A stretch of DNA of 64,000 nt from Brachyhypopomus gauderio (taxonomy: Eukaryota > Chordata > Actinopteri > Gymnotiformes > Hypopomidae), in contig NC_135225.1 of the NCBI RefSeq assembly GCF_052324685.1, positions 14,588,110 through 14,652,109 of the forward strand. Direction: 5' to 3'. Below are positions 1 to 15,714 of the stretch, one piece after another. The notes under the pieces are model-generated. The model did not search any database. It was not told where the DNA came from and was given only the letters and a program-made list of their open reading frames with translations. Numbering within the stretch: position 1 is the first letter of the stretch; each line of letters starts with the position of its first letter. The position numbers and the translations under genes were made by a program.

Positions 1-106
1 CTGGCACTGCAGGCCCAACAGTGAATAACCACTGCAAATTAGTTCAGATTTGGGTCCAATCTCAGTCTGTGAATCCAGCTCTGAAGGTTTAAAATATTAT
101 ACAAAC

Positions 107-3589
<3,483 letters not shown>

Positions 3590-4864
3590 GTCGCCCTTGA
3601 GAAGTTAGACTCTTCCCTCTTGGGGTTCGGTGGAATTTCTGTTTAGCCCAAAAGGCAGAGAGATGCCCTAATGGAGGGAGAATATGGGACTGTATAATGA
3701 TCTGAACCAAACGCCAACTTAGTCAGGGAGAGGAGAAACCATGGAGGGAAACAGGACTGAAACAAATATATACTCAATATCGCCATCTCTGGTCAGCGAT
3801 GTTCATTGCAGTTAAACGGGCAATGCAGTCTCAAAAACACGAACGGCGTCATGTTCGAAAAGATTTACTACTGCATTCTTTATTTACGAATATTGTTTGA
3901 TTTTATAAACCCAAAATGATTGTCAGTTACTTTGAATATGCATGATTGCAGATGTCTAAAGATTTATTTGTGTTTTTCCCCCATGTGGATTTGTACTGAT
4001 ATCTTGTAGTTATTTATATAAGTATACATTTGCAACGAATTATGTTTTTTTGTGTTTTTTATTTTAAACGAAACATCAAATGTACAAGCATTTGTCACAC
4101 GTTTAAGTTTTACCTCAAATGCATACAGTGTTTTCTCCCTCAGTATCAACTGACCCACTAACTGTTCCTTGACTGTTCTTATAACATGTTTATTAAAGGA
4201 AAACATGACAATGTGAGCAACAAATCTTGATTCCAGTTGTTTTGACATTTTATGTGTTTTGTGCAGACACACGCTGCATTTAACGGTTACAACATTTCGA
4301 ATAATAATTAATAAATCTACCAGAAATTGTCCTGGCAAGTACCCCCCTCCCAAAAAAAAGACCCCGACACAGATGCTCATTGAGGTCTGAAACAGAGGGG
4401 AGGTGTGTTATTTGCACTGCAGTGAAGTGTCCGTTGTATATACGTGTTTGAGGTGGGGGTGTCTGGCCTGCCTTCTGCACACACATTGGAGCCCTTGAGG
4501 TCTGACTGACTCTAACCTGTGCGCCTGTGCTCCCTGCTGAGCGGGTTATGAGTGGCCCACTGCACTGGAGGACACCGCAATGAATATGATGAGAGGAAGT
4601 GATCGGCATGCCCAGGATATGATACAATAACGATAGAATAAAGAAAAACTTATCCTGCAGTTTTAGTAGTTGTTTGTTAAAATAACAAAATAAACAACAA
4701 AACTACTTTTTCAGTATTCAAAGTCCTCAAGACATTTCTGCTATACGTTCTACAACATTAAGGAGTTGTTTGGGGTGTCCCCACAATAAGATTGTTCATC
4801 TCATTTGTGATTTATGTGTACCGTATCTTTCAACAGAAAACCGAAACGCTATAAAAGTCATCAA

Positions 4865-4878
4865 CCAGCAGGGGGCAC
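4865..4878 (+). promoter_or_regulatory. CTCF-like motif
   Basis: CCAGCAGGGGGCAC is a very close match to the vertebrate CTCF core consensus. It lies between two divergently transcribed genes, a common position for CTCF. Binding is inferred, not seen. Confidence 0.5.
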
Positions 4879-5761
4879 TATGTGAATTTTGGCCAACTGT
4901 GCCTCAATTGTGTTCAGACCTCAGCACATGTATAAGAGTGCACTTGCTACTAGTGTCCCCGCCAGACCCGCTGATGACTTATAGCGTCATCAGCAGCAGT
5001 TAGTAAAAACACTTACTGTGTATGACGGGAAAAAGAAGTCCACACAAACATACATGAGACCTCCATAAACGTACAGCAGCTGACAATTCTTTATTCAGTA
5101 AAGGTAAGAGGTTGTCCTGGCATATTTTGCTTTTGACGTATGATTCAATAATATATCTTTGCTCTTGTTTTACATAATTCTTTTTACTGGAAGGGTTTTT
5201 AATTTCTTTTTTACTAAAGAAGGGTTTTGTGTGTGTGTTTATTTAAAGAGGTCAACAATATTAACTTTGCAGTCACACTGCATTGAATAGTGATTGCATC
5301 TGTGTCTGTTACAGATTAGACATAAGATTGCATATGGGAAAACCTTAGTAACAACTCATTGTACTGTTTTGTTTTTTCAATGGAAGTCTAACGGCAATTT
5401 TATTTTTCTATGGTTGCTGCTTGTAGCTTTATAGTCATCTCATTTTTTTGGTTTTATGTTATTTTTTTTGCTTTGTAACTGATCTTTGAAAATGACCCAA
5501 CTTGATATTACCTATCACAAAAACTACTGGGCATCCAGCACTCATGAGTCAGAGGGGACGGATAGTGTGAGGAAGAAGCTTGTCTTGCCGTGTGACAGCT
5601 GAACCTCCTGGTCAGCCGGCCTCCATGTGTGTGGTGAAGATTGAGACCACGCCCAGTGAAGAAATAGTGCAGATAAGCGTGGAACGCCTGTCATCTGGAG
5701 CCCGGGAAAAGGCTGACAACTCTGAGTGGTCGAAACCCGCGAACCAGAAAAGCAGTAGCAG

Positions 5762-5789
5762 GCACACACACACACACACACACACACAC
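5762..5789. repeat. (CA)n microsatellite
   Basis: About 13 CA units, intergenic, upstream of hemgn. Confidence 0.95.
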
Positions 5790-6415
5790 CATCCACCCAC
5801 GGACCACATGGGTTGACCCAGACCCAGTCTTCCACACAACAAAGATGTTCTGTAACAGCTGTGCTCCAGTGCAACTGAACAGCCTGTTGCTAGTGATGGT
5901 GTGCTGTTGTTTAAAGCACACACACCATGGGGCAGAGCAAGCATTTCCCCCCATTCTTTAAATAGATGTTTAGTGTGGTGGATTCAAGACTGAACTTGTG
6001 AAGTGGGATAAGACTGAGGCGTTTGTATCTTTCTTGCCAGCAGCCACAGACCACCATGTTTCCCTGCAGAATCCAGTGTGCAACGTAAACATGCCACTGC
6101 TTAAAAACTCTCTGTAGAATCAGCCACCTTATATAGCTACATGTCAGACTTTAAAAAAAGGAAAAAAAAATGTATAGAAAGTAATGTGAAAACTTTAAAA
6201 ACCATTTATAGTCATACTCTGATTGCCTACACCCATATAAACTCAAATCAGCAGGTTGACTTCAGGATTGCTCTGTTCTAAACCAGGTGTAGAAGATTTT
6301 AAAAATTCAAAAGATGACACAGCACACATGATGACCAATCCCATCTGTACCAGCAGCATGACCAGAGTGTTTTGTGCTTGTGACTACTCTGCCAAGTCCC
6401 CCACCTTTGCAAATA

Positions 6416-6552
6416 AGATAAGAACGACGTTGCAAGAACTCTCCCAGTTCTCTGTTAATGTTTGGCCAGATAATTATTCTCTTTGGGGGAGGGAACCACA
6501 AATAGTCTTTTTTGTTCTGCCTTTCTTCCAATGCACTATATTCATTTGATAG
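6416..6552 (+). promoter_or_regulatory. GATA-motif cluster upstream of hemgn
   Basis: AGATAAG at 6416-6422, AGATAA at 6468-6473 and TGATAG near 6547 lie within 150 bp of the hemgn start codon. Mammalian Hemgn is a known GATA1 target in erythroid cells, so these sites fit its expected promoter. No TATA box was evident. Confidence 0.45.
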
Positions 6553-6561
6553 GACAACAAA

Positions 6562-7657
6562 ATGGAGGAGACACTTGAGAAGGAGAACCCAGTGGACACG
6601 AAGGCTCCAGACAGCGATGAAGGTATGACCCTTCAACTGCATATGACCTTTCAACTGCACAGAGACTCTAAATACAACTCAGGGACATCTGAATGAGACA
6701 TTCAGTTTAGTTTAAGCCTTGTTCCACAAGCATTTAACATTCATTCATTCCCAGACAGTAAAACTGTAACTGGTAATGAAGGAATGCAGCACTTGCATCA
6801 GAAGCCGTTTTGAGAATTGTACCTCCGATTTGTAAAGGAAGAGATTTTTTCTTCGAATTGTTCCAACGTGGTTCGGCAAAGTGATATTTACTCAGAGTTA
6901 CGGTTTGATCTGTACAGAGTGACATATGTCATGTAAGCCTTCTTGCCAAATTGTGCTAAGACTGTTGGTCAATATAGTATTCCTATCGAAACTCCTATCG
7001 AAGCTGTTGTCACTGGTACAATATGTGTGACAGTAAACACGGTGAAGCTATCACAGACCTTTGGTCTGGTTATGTCTTACCAGTGATAGTTTTGCCTTAG
7101 AACATGCAAAGAGTTGAACTTCCAGCAACCTTTATTTGAACTGAACTTGGAGTCCAAACTACCTATCAAGAGCTTACCTCTTCTTTGATTCCAACAGCTA
7201 TCACCTACATTTAAAAATCTATTGCTAAAGAGTGACCTGTCTGCAAAGCACTGTGGGATATGTTTTTATGGCAGGTGGGATTGGCCGGCGGCTGCGGGAC
7301 CGAGACCTGCTGAGGAAGAGAAAGGCTGAGGCAGAAGAGAAGGCGACTAACCAGTGGGTTTATGGGTAAAGTTGGTGCTCGTGCAGTGTGGTGTGGGGCT
7401 GCAGTAACTCCACACAAACTAATGGCGTGTTTTCTTTACAGATGTATTGATTCTGTAAACCCATCCTCACTCTGTTTTAGTGCTGATAGATAGTGTAGAT
7501 GTGTACATGGAGAGGATTGTCACTCATCTGTCCTGATCTTATGTGGGAACTGGGGCTAAGGGTGGGGGAGGGGTGTGTGTGGGGGGTGGGATGAGGCGTG
7601 TGAAGTGAGGGTGGGGTGGATATGGGTATGGGGGTGATGGGTGGGGGTGGGGGGAGG

Positions 7658-7694
<37 letters not shown>

Positions 7695-8780
7695 AGAAAC
7701 TAGATATTCAGGCTCTGCATTCCAGCACCTACCCCAGTGGGTTAAAGAGGCTTTCACAGAAGGATGAATGAGTGCATTCTTCCAATTAACTGCAATGTTA
7801 TGTTGAAGATTAATACACATGAATACACATTAATTTACATGTACAGAAGAACCCATTTATTTTACTCATGTACGTATGCTTTATTCACATATACTGTAAA
7901 CATGTTCCTCTTCTCTGTGTATGTGCTTCAGAGCATATACAGTGTGAATCTAATGTAAACAAAGTGTTCCTGATTGGAGTTCAAACATTCCCCCGTTTTG
8001 AAGGAGTGAGCTCTGATAGTGTTTCTCCCAAAACTTCCAGAGCCCAGAGCAGGAAGAGAGCACGGAAAGAGCCCAGCAACACTCCAGGGAAGAAGGGCCG
8101 GCCGAGGAAGACCACCCCGGCTGCCGATCCCCAAACGGATCAGGCCCGGCTCCAAGCAGCCCACCAGCCAGAGATGCCCATCCCAGTGCAGCAACCTGCC
8201 CCGGTCCCTGTCCTTACCCCTCACACAGCATCTGCCCCAGCAGTGACCCAACAACCACCTGAGCTCCTGCCTGCCCCTGCTACTGGGGTGGCACTGGAGG
8301 AAGTGCCAAGCAGCAAGGCTGTTGGGGAAGTTTTAATCGAAGACCTGGGGCCAGATGAGGAGGAGGACAGACCACAACCTCCAGAGGGGCTTGTCATTGA
8401 CCAAGGTTTTGAAACGGCCTATTCTTATAAGACTTAACTACATACATCTACTATAACATGTATAATCAGTCAGTTGAGTCATGTATAATCCATATGTGGG
8501 CAACTTTGCACACATGCATAGTCAACATTTAAAAACATTATATTCAGTAGGAAATCTTCATTATTGATGTTGTAGTCCAGTCTAGGACAAGGGTTTGGAA
8601 AACCAGACGATTGTCAACAACGTGCATGGCTTACTGTGACACAACAATACGTTTTTTACAGGCGCTTATGAAGAACCCGCCGTTGGATTGGCCGAACTGA
8701 ACAAAGCGTTTTCTGAGCCAGTGTTAGCCCCGCCCCCAGCTCCAACTCAGCAAGCCTACATACCTGGAAACGTGCTGTAA
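6562..8780 (+). CDS. hemgn: Hemogen (haematopoietic nuclear protein)
   Basis: Hemogen is a nuclear protein that promotes erythroid/haematopoietic differentiation. Exons are 6562-6622, 7275-7365, 8041-8405 and 8662-8780 (636 nt, 211 aa, all phases consistent). Exon 2 carries the family signature RDRDLLRKRKAEAEEKATNQ followed by WVYG, matching the human block RNRELLRKRKAEVHEKETSQ followed by WLFG. Exon 3 opens with a basic segment containing KKGRPRK, an AT-hook-like core, then becomes Pro/Gln/Ala-rich and ends acidic (DEEED). Exon 4 adds a short hydrophobic/proline tail ending GNVL. The exon 3 donor (CAAG/GTTTTG) is weak. If unused, translation continues to a stop at 8435-8437, ending YSYKT. 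Human hemogen also ends near a YSY motif, so both ends are plausible. Much shorter than human hemogen, which has an expanded repeat region. Confidence 0.82.
7662..7691. repeat. (CA)n microsatellite in hemgn intron 2
   Basis: About 15 CA units, preceded by a G-rich strand (GGGTGGGG-type runs, 7557-7660). Confidence 0.95.
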
Positions 8781-9045
8781 ACGTTACCGTGGGAGCTCTC
8801 GACCAATCAGAAACATCATAGCAATTTGACCGTTTCATTTTGTATTAAAGTGAACCATTGTATTTGTGGTGAACCTTAATTTTAAGTTTGTATATGCAAC
8901 ACGAAAAGCCTTTTCACCTTAGGTTTTATTTGTGATTTCAAACCAGAACAAATGTATATTTATTCGTGCATTGTTTTTTTGTCGATTGCAATGTGATATC
9001 GCTTTATTAAGCCTGACGACGCATTTTTGCAAGATGAACAATTTT

Positions 9046-9051
9046 AATAAA
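9046..9051 (+). terminator. Polyadenylation signal of hemgn
   Basis: AATAAA about 265 nt after the exon 4 stop codon. It is the first canonical signal in the 3' untranslated region and supports use of exon 4 as the last exon. Confidence 0.6.
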
Positions 9052-9505
9052 GAAAGAATAACAATGGATTTTTACCTCTGATGTTTGCAAAGATGGTTAT
9101 TCACATATGTTGGCACATGGCCAGGCGCCTTTACACCCCCCGATGATAAAAAAGTAATAGTAAATTTTTTTAATAGAATTAAAAAATAGAAAAAAATAAT
9201 CACTGTTCTGATTAGCATGGTGTAAAACTTTACTGTAAAGAAAGAATAAAAAGAGCAGCGAGCAAACGCTACAAAACAGCACAACACCCCGCGCAAGACA
9301 TTGCTTGTCCAACACATTTGTCAGTAGCACGTGTTTCAGTAGGGAAGGTTACAGTAGTTCACGCTGTTTAAAGTGGTTTTTAGAAGTTGTAGAAACGATT
9401 AGTCTTCGCGAACAAAGACAGTATTTATACACATTTATTCATTCTCCACTTTCAGAAACCCAACTCTAAATATCTAGGGTTGTAGCTAGCTGACTGGCTA
9501 ATAAA

Positions 9506-12500
9506 ATGTCGGCAGCACCCTGTCACTGTTTTGAACAAACCCAAAGGTTTAAACAACAAGTATCGGTAATGAGGAAGGAGATAAAGAACCTCAGGTATGT
9601 ATGTAATTGTAATTAATACATCCAGCTCATACATCCAGTGTCGAAGGTAAATACTATCTACTTGCATCCTTTCAGTAGGTTGGTAGGTAAAACTGCTTAT
9701 TTCCACAGACAACATGTAGACAGCGTGGTTCGGGCACACAGGAAACAGATGTCGTCCCTCCAGTCCATACTGGCGGGTGGTGTTAGCCCAGGAAGACCAG
9801 TCCGTCCGTCCCGGGATCAGGGTGGGACGCAGGTGTCTTTAGAGCAAGGTGAGGACTCGTGGTCCATCAGGCAACATGCCTGATCATTGGATTTACAACA
9901 ACCTTTTAAAAATATTACTGATTTACAATACGCAGCATACGAGATACTGTGGTCTCCGCAAGGCGTGATGTAGCTGTTAACGTTCCCACTGTGGATGTTG
10001 CCCGTCCCAGGTCACGTTGAGACCGTCCCCATCGGATACATCAGCTCGTGTTTCGCGCGTAAGAGCGGGACCCCACGGCAGCCCGCGCTCTGCGCGTCAT
10101 CTCGCGCGCGCCTGCAGATACGCGCCTCGGTCTTCAACAATCCTGCACACGCGCTCGCCGGGCTGGAGCAGTACTCCCACGTGTGGTGTGTGTGAGATCG
10201 GACCGTCACTGGAATCATGTGCAGTCTGCAGCTTTGAGTGCATATCCAATTGAATGGGGGGTATCATTCTGTTGAATGTCCCCACATTACTTGGTCATGA
10301 ACTAAAAATGACGTGTTGCGTTTCTTGCAATTAAAAACAATAACAATAATAATTGAAAGCAGTTATAGGAGTACACGCATGTACACTTTTAAACGTTATT
10401 GTAAACGGTTTGATGGTCTTTTTGCTATTTCACGTTTATAGTAAATATTTTGGATGAAGGCCAGATTTATTAGTCTGGAGATAATGAGATGAGGATCATG
10501 ACATACCCCTCTGCTTAAAGCTCATATAAACACACACACATGCACACACACACACACACACACCCAGGACAAGCCCGTGTTTCTGAAGGTAAACCTTATA
10601 TCAAAAGCCACTGATCTTTATATGCAGTATTGCTGCAGCCAGTGTTTGTCATGATGACGTAAATCATTTCAAGTGTTTCTCAAGGTCAGTGTTTCCATTC
10701 CTCACATCTGCTTTTTGTTGTCCTTCCTCCTTTCAGGCTCATCTTCCTCTTCCATAAGAATGGCCACATGAGCTACAAAGCCAAGGTGAAGCCCCCACGC
10801 CTTAACGGGCTGAGGGTGGGGGTGTACTCCACCCGCAGCCCCCACAGGCCCAACGCCCTCGGCCTCACCCTCGCCCGGCTGGAGGGCATTGAAGGTCAGA
10901 GCGCCCTCTTCTGGCTGTCATGCGGAAGGAGCAGGGAGTAGTGAGGTTCCCTCAGATGGTCCCGCTCTCCACCTGTCCATGGAGTTATCTGAAGGGGGCT
11001 GGTGTAGGTACAGGACAGCAGCAGGTGGTAAAGGGGTGTGAGCACTGCTGGGTTAGTCAGCCATGTCACCCTTGTAGATATGCCCTCTCTTTCAGCCTTG
11101 AACACAACTGTTAGCAGTCCAGGAAACATCGTAATTACACATTTTAGTTATTTCCTATTTATATATTCTTGCACTTTGGATATTAAATTAAACAATAACT
11201 GCGTTTCAAGCGTATAATGCCAGCGGTGGTTCACTATGGAGACTGTTTACTCATATTTGTGTGTAACAAGTTTTGCAGACAGAGTCCTCCTTAAGAGCAG
11301 AGTGAGGTTCAGGTCACGTGACTAAAGACCAGAACTTCCATAGCTGCTGGTTCTTGGGAATTCACCTCATTCTCATGCCTTGGTTTGATGTGTTTAGTCT
11401 GTTCTGAATAATCAATATGCCTCTGTACACTTTAGAGTTCACCCAGCTGCTTTCATTGACCATCCTTAACCCTTATAACCCTTTATAACCCATTACTCAT
11501 TAATAACTCATTAATGCACTGTTCATGCCTCTGATCGTATGTGTCACGACATTAGTGTACGTTCTGTTGTTCAATAGGTGACACACTCCACCTGTCCAGT
11601 GTGGATCTGATTGCTGGGACTCCAGTGTTGGATATTAAACCGTATATCCCAGAATACGACTCCCCACTAACGAGGCTGAACGTGGACACCTGTTACCAGC
11701 AAGCAGGAGCCTCCATGATGTCGGATGCTTCCCACACCCTTGAGGAAGATCCTGAAGAGGAGTGTGCATCTTCATCACAGGCCATGGCCACAGAGCCATC
11801 TGGGTCAGAAACATCCGGGCCCAGTGACTTCAGCAAAGTACTAGCTGAAGTGAAAGATTATCTCCAGCAGGGGGAGCTGTTTGCAGAGAGCGCAGCAGAG
11901 AGGAGGCCTGCAGACGCTGCTGTGGTCACAAGCACTGAGCCTGAGAAAGATGTGGCTTCTAGGGTGTCCTATGGACCAGAGGCCTATAGCAGGATTGCTG
12001 ACTGGATCAGAGATCCCCCAGTGGGTACACTGAGTGTACGATTCACCTCTACTGCTGAGAGAGAGCTCACACAGTTTGGACCTCCTGACAGCACAGGTAG
12101 CTTTTGTTTACCTTCACATACACACACTGTCAGAGCATACACTGCATGTTTTATCCATTAGGGGGCAACCTAGTTAAGCCACTGTGTGTTTATGTACTCT
12201 TAAGTGGGCATAGTGCACTTTAAACAAATACAAATGTTGGATGAAGCCATTGCACTGACCTGTAGAAATAAAGCAGGAAGGCATTAAACGTAATAATAAT
12301 GTCGTAACCTTGATCTAATTATCCTGTCTTGGAATCGTTTTTTGTCCTTTTGACTGAAGAAAGAAAACAGTAGTGATGGAATGTGGATATGACCTCACAC
12401 GACTTCCTGCTTGTGTTGAGCAGACACGGGGCGGCCCAAGTTCCAGTTCCTGAAGGGCCCAGAGGACGCGGCGGCTGCAATCCGGGCGCTGTTAGCAGCT

Positions 12501-12716
12501 GACCCACGCTCCGTGTACCGCCGCTCCCGCTGTCCCGACCGCCTCTTCTTCTTCACCCTGGACACGGCCGACGTCACCTGCTGGTTCGGCGATGGCTTTG
12601 TGGAGGTCCTGCGAGTGCGGCCTGTAGGTCTGACCCTCAGTGCCGCTGTAACGCCCACGTCACCACATGGTAACGCGCCAACACCTGCACCTGTCCTGTC
12701 GGACTGTCGGAGTTAG
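9506..12716 (+). CDS. trmo: tRNA (adenine(37)-N6)-methyltransferase TRMO
   Basis: TRMO uses S-adenosylmethionine to methylate N6 of t6A at position 37 of ANN-decoding tRNAs. Six exons: 9506-9594, 9709-9848, 10011-10185, 10737-10894, 11578-12096 and 12424-12716, together 457 aa with consistent phases (human protein about 441 aa). Exons 1-2 encode a Gln/Arg-rich, probably coiled-coil start. Exons 3-5 hold the TsaA/YaeB-type beta-barrel domain: GYISSCFARKSGTPRQP, then the signature STRSPHRPNALGL, then AGTPVLDIKPYIPEYD. A long acidic/serine linker follows in exon 5. Exon 6 has the conserved C-terminal block DTADVTCWFGDGF. It lies immediately downstream of hemgn in the same direction, as in tetrapods. 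Neighbouring order and motifs make the identification firm; the exact C-terminus after VRPV is less certain. Confidence 0.9.
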
Positions 12717-13176
12717 CGCTGCTGGGCTCTGGTATGTTACAACCAAATGCACGCACTGGTCTGCCATTATCCTGTGGGTGAAATGAAGGCACCCCTTCAA
12801 AGTCAAACTCCTCACGGCAGCTCCAGGGCCGTCGGGAAGGTGTCACGTATACAGTACACAGTCAAACCCTCCCTGATCCAGATCACCAGCTGCCCTGAGC
12901 TGCTTGTGCTTTGTGGGAATCAACCAGACACTTCAGGTGCAGCCGATAGAGATGAGCTGGAGAATTGTGGGTAAATTCCTTTATGACTTGTCGTACTTGC
13001 GTCCTTTAACAAAAAATTGTCCCAGGGTTAGTATGGTCTTCTCTTTCCAAACATGTGACCCTGGAAGAGGCTAAAAGAGCAGTAATTGTTGCACCTGTTA
13101 CCAGACCAGATTTGTTCAGGATTTTCAGTGATGTAAATGTGGTTGCGAATGGTCCTGATGTGTCTGGAAAGATTTT

Positions 13177-13182
13177 AATAAA
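13177..13182 (+). terminator. Polyadenylation signal of trmo
   Basis: AATAAA about 460 nt past the trmo stop codon. Confidence 0.5.
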
Positions 13183-13224
13183 AAGATACAAAAAATTTTG
13201 CACATTGTTGTGTGTTTAATGTCC

Positions 13225-13560
13225 ATCCGATATGAAAGTCAAAGTCAAATTTATGTATATAGCACTTTTTAAAACACATGTCATAAAGCAGCATGGGTCC
13301 AGATCCCTAATGAGCAAGCCAGGGGCGACAGTGGCAAGGAAAAACTCCCTATGATGGTGGGGATTAGGAAGAAACATTGGGAGGATCAAGACTCAAAAGG
13401 GAACCCATCCTCCATTGGGCAGCCCACAAGTAAAGTCCATATTTATAGTTCTAATATAGTTTTATAGTTCCAGTTATAGTTCTAATTCTAGGCCAAGCAG
13501 TCACAGTCCCTCCAATGTAGATGTTGAACCTCAGGTAGGAGTTGGCATCGGCCCGTCCGC
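13225..13560. mobile_element. Dispersed teleost repeat
   Basis: Contains phrases that recur widely in fish genomes, for example GGGGCGACAGTGGCAAGGAA and AAAACTCCCT, then GACTCAAAAGGGAACCCATC. No coding capacity or clear termini seen. The class (SINE, LINE tail or non-autonomous DNA element) cannot be decided here. Confidence 0.55.
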
Positions 13561-14086
13561 TGGTGGTGTCCTGTTCAGCTACAGAGGTCAAAATGGTGTG
13601 TTACAAGTGCAGAGTTCAGCTGGTGTGTAGCGTAAGGAACCAGGGGAGCATCAGCCTTCACCCAACATGGTTCAACAAAGAAAAGTGCAGTGACCCTGGT
13701 GGTGTTTGAACATTGTTCTAACTACATTGTTCTTTCTTCAGAGTAAAGATTTCTGGTATTCCAGAGTTGTTTCCTGTGAGGTTCGGTAGGCGTGAGGGTA
13801 AGAGTCTCTAGTGTAGCTGCTTTCTTGTTTCCAGTGACTGAGTATTGATGTGAGAGGAGTTTGGCACCCAGCAAGTGTGAGATTTATTATCTAAACCGTT
13901 TCTTATAGCAACGGTGCACAACTTCACAGCTCAAACACCATTGAAGACCAGGAAGAGCTAAACCTGCATCGCTACCAAGAAGGTTCATTTGATCAAAACG
14001 GGTAAAATACCAGTTCTGTTACTGACTGTTCCTATCTGCTCCGTGTGATTGGCTGTCAGCCTAACTGATCTGAGATCAGAGTTAAC
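13561..14086. other. Region upstream of the ankyrin gene
   Basis: No exon recognised. Probably holds the 5' untranslated region and promoter of the single-exon ankyrin gene; no TATA box evident. Confidence 0.4.
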
Positions 14087-15148
14087 ATGGCTCTACATAA
14101 GGCCATATTGAAGGGGGATTTCTTGGTGACTAGGAGGCTCGTTGAATGCGGAGCGGACGTGAACGCTCGCGATTCCGAGAGCCGCACACCGCTCATGCTC
14201 TGTTGTCTCCATGACAACGAGGACTGGGCGCTGGGTGTGGCCAGAATGCTGTTGGCGCACGGGGGTCGCGTGGGCTCACGTGACCCCCGGGGTCGATCGG
14301 CCCTCGTCTATGCAGTGCTCTACCAACGTGTGGGCCTGGTGCAGCTCTTCCTACGCGCGTTGAACTTTGACCTCAGTGTTCCCGACCGTGTTGGAGGTAC
14401 AGCGTTGGGATACGCCGCTCAGGCCGGCCACCAGACCATCGAGACACTGCTGCTGCAGACCTTGAGGAGGTACGGGTGGAGCGAAAGAACGTCCGGACGT
14501 GGGGCCATTACAGGAGTGGCCAGAGTGCAGCCACACCGCATCCAGAACTCACGGTCAGACAGTGGCGTGCGGACAAGCATCCGCCCGTACAAGACGCTCT
14601 CAGACAAGCTGTGGACAAACCGAGAATCCCTCCGGAGAACGTTCGGTCTTAAACACCTTCCCACTGCCCAAGCTGCAGCGAAGATGGTTAGAGATGAGAG
14701 GGAGGAGATGGGTGGAGGCAGACCGGAGGGAAAGGGAGGGAGTGGAGGTAAAAGCTGCCCTCTGGACTGGAGGCTGGATATGAGGAGTCTGATGGAGGTC
14801 CTGCAGGAGCAGAGCAGCACCTCCTACAGGCTCTGTGCTCAGCTACGCCCCCAACCCCCACGCCCTCGTCGAAGGCCCCGCAGGAATTTGGTGAGCTCTG
14901 GCCTCCAGGGAGCACTGCATCAGCGCAGACAAAGCAGCAGGAAGATGTCTCTCGGTGCTCTGGATGACGCCGTACGAGGGGAAAAGCTTGTCCGTCGGCG
15001 CTGCACCGTGGCTGTGATCCCCCCGATCTGGCCAGCAGGGGGCAGGAGATCTAGCCTTGCTAGTCTGAACGAGCTTAGACTGCAGGGCAAAGATAAAGTC
15101 ATGCGCAGTAAATCTTCTGAAAAGATTACACTCCCTAAAGTAAAGTAG
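14087..15148 (+). CDS. Single-exon ankyrin-repeat protein, ANKRD34/ANKRD63-like
   Basis: An intact 353-aa frame with a strong start context (AACATGG). Residues 1-125 form about four ankyrin repeats: ALHKAILKGDF, GADVNARDSESRTPLMLCC, DPRGRSALVYAVLYQ and GGTALGYAAQAGHQTIETLL. The rest is basic and Ser/Arg-rich, with two arginine-rich stretches near 270-300 and a terminal block RRRCTVAVIPPIWPAGGRRSSL. The layout (N-terminal ankyrins, long disordered basic tail with an RRR[SC]T-type motif, intronless) resembles the ANKRD34 and ANKRD63 families. I cannot assign an orthologue, and no function beyond protein binding is implied. It sits between trmo and spag5. Confidence 0.8.
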   Translation: MALHKAILKGDFLVTRRLVECGADVNARDSESRTPLMLCCLHDNEDWALGVARMLLAHGGRVGSRDPRGRSALVYAVLYQRVGLVQLFLRALNFDLSVPDRVGGTALGYAAQAGHQTIETLLLQTLRRYGWSERTSGRGAITGVARVQPHRIQNSRSDSGVRTSIRPYKTLSDKLWTNRESLRRTFGLKHLPTAQAAAKMVRDEREEMGGGRPEGKGGSGGKSCPLDWRLDMRSLMEVLQEQSSTSYRLCAQLRPQPPRPRRRPRRNLVSSGLQGALHQRRQSSRKMSLGALDDAVRGEKLVRRRCTVAVIPPIWPAGGRRSSLASLNELRLQGKDKVMRSKSSEKITLPKVK

Positions 15149-15559
15149 TTTATTCACAACATTCCAACTATGTACTATAAACCGCACAGTTTGTGTGTTT
15201 TTGCTGTTACTTTCTGAAAATACAGCTGCGCCAGACTGTTGCTATATGTTTTTACATGAGCAAAATGAACAAAAGCAGAAACCATTTTCGTTTTAAAAGT
15301 GAGTTACTGGGAATTTCTCAAAAGGTTATCGTGTTTAGTATAAGGCTTATTCTGTGTCTGTAAAACTGGTCCTACAAGATCTGAAAAATATATTTCAAAA
15401 TGCATGTAGAATACTGTTTTCATAGAAAAAAATGTCAAATCATAGAATTTGTGGATATTTCTCAAATTTTACTAGATTTTCTGAAGCCTTCGAATTGTAA
15501 TCTGGTGTTTGCTGAATGTAGTGCGAACTCGAATTGTTGTGTGAGACATTTGATGTTTT

Positions 15560-15565
15560 AATAAA
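15560..15565 (+). terminator. Polyadenylation signal of the ankyrin gene
   Basis: AATAAA about 410 nt after the stop at 15148 and only about 120 nt before the spag5 promoter motifs, so the two genes are tightly packed. Confidence 0.5.
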
Positions 15566-15683
15566 AATCATGAACGGAAAATGAAGGACGTCGCGATACA
15601 CCCCAACACACTAGGGGGCGATGTGGCACTAAAGGACGAGTGCGGGACGGGTAGAGGGAGTCCGGCGTGAGGACGCTTCTGGT

Positions 15684-15714
15684 CCAATGGCATCGTTGTG
15701 CGTCAATATTTGAA
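15684..15714 (+). promoter_or_regulatory. CCAAT box plus CHR element, spag5 promoter
   Basis: CCAAT at 15684-15688 (NF-Y site) is followed 20 nt later by TTTGAA at 15709-15714, the core of the cell-cycle gene homology region bound by MuvB/DREAM complexes. The pair lies just before a non-coding first exon. SPAG5 is known to peak in G2/M, so the arrangement fits. There is no TATA box. Confidence 0.6.

Larger units (their letters stand above)
3590..6561. other. anp32b-hemgn intergenic region (divergent)
   Basis: The start codons of anp32b (minus) and hemgn (plus) face away from each other across about 3 kb. I see no further gene. The region holds the anp32b promoter (not resolved), a CTCF-like site at 4865, a CA repeat at 5762-5789, and GATA motifs close to hemgn. 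Confidence 0.6.
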
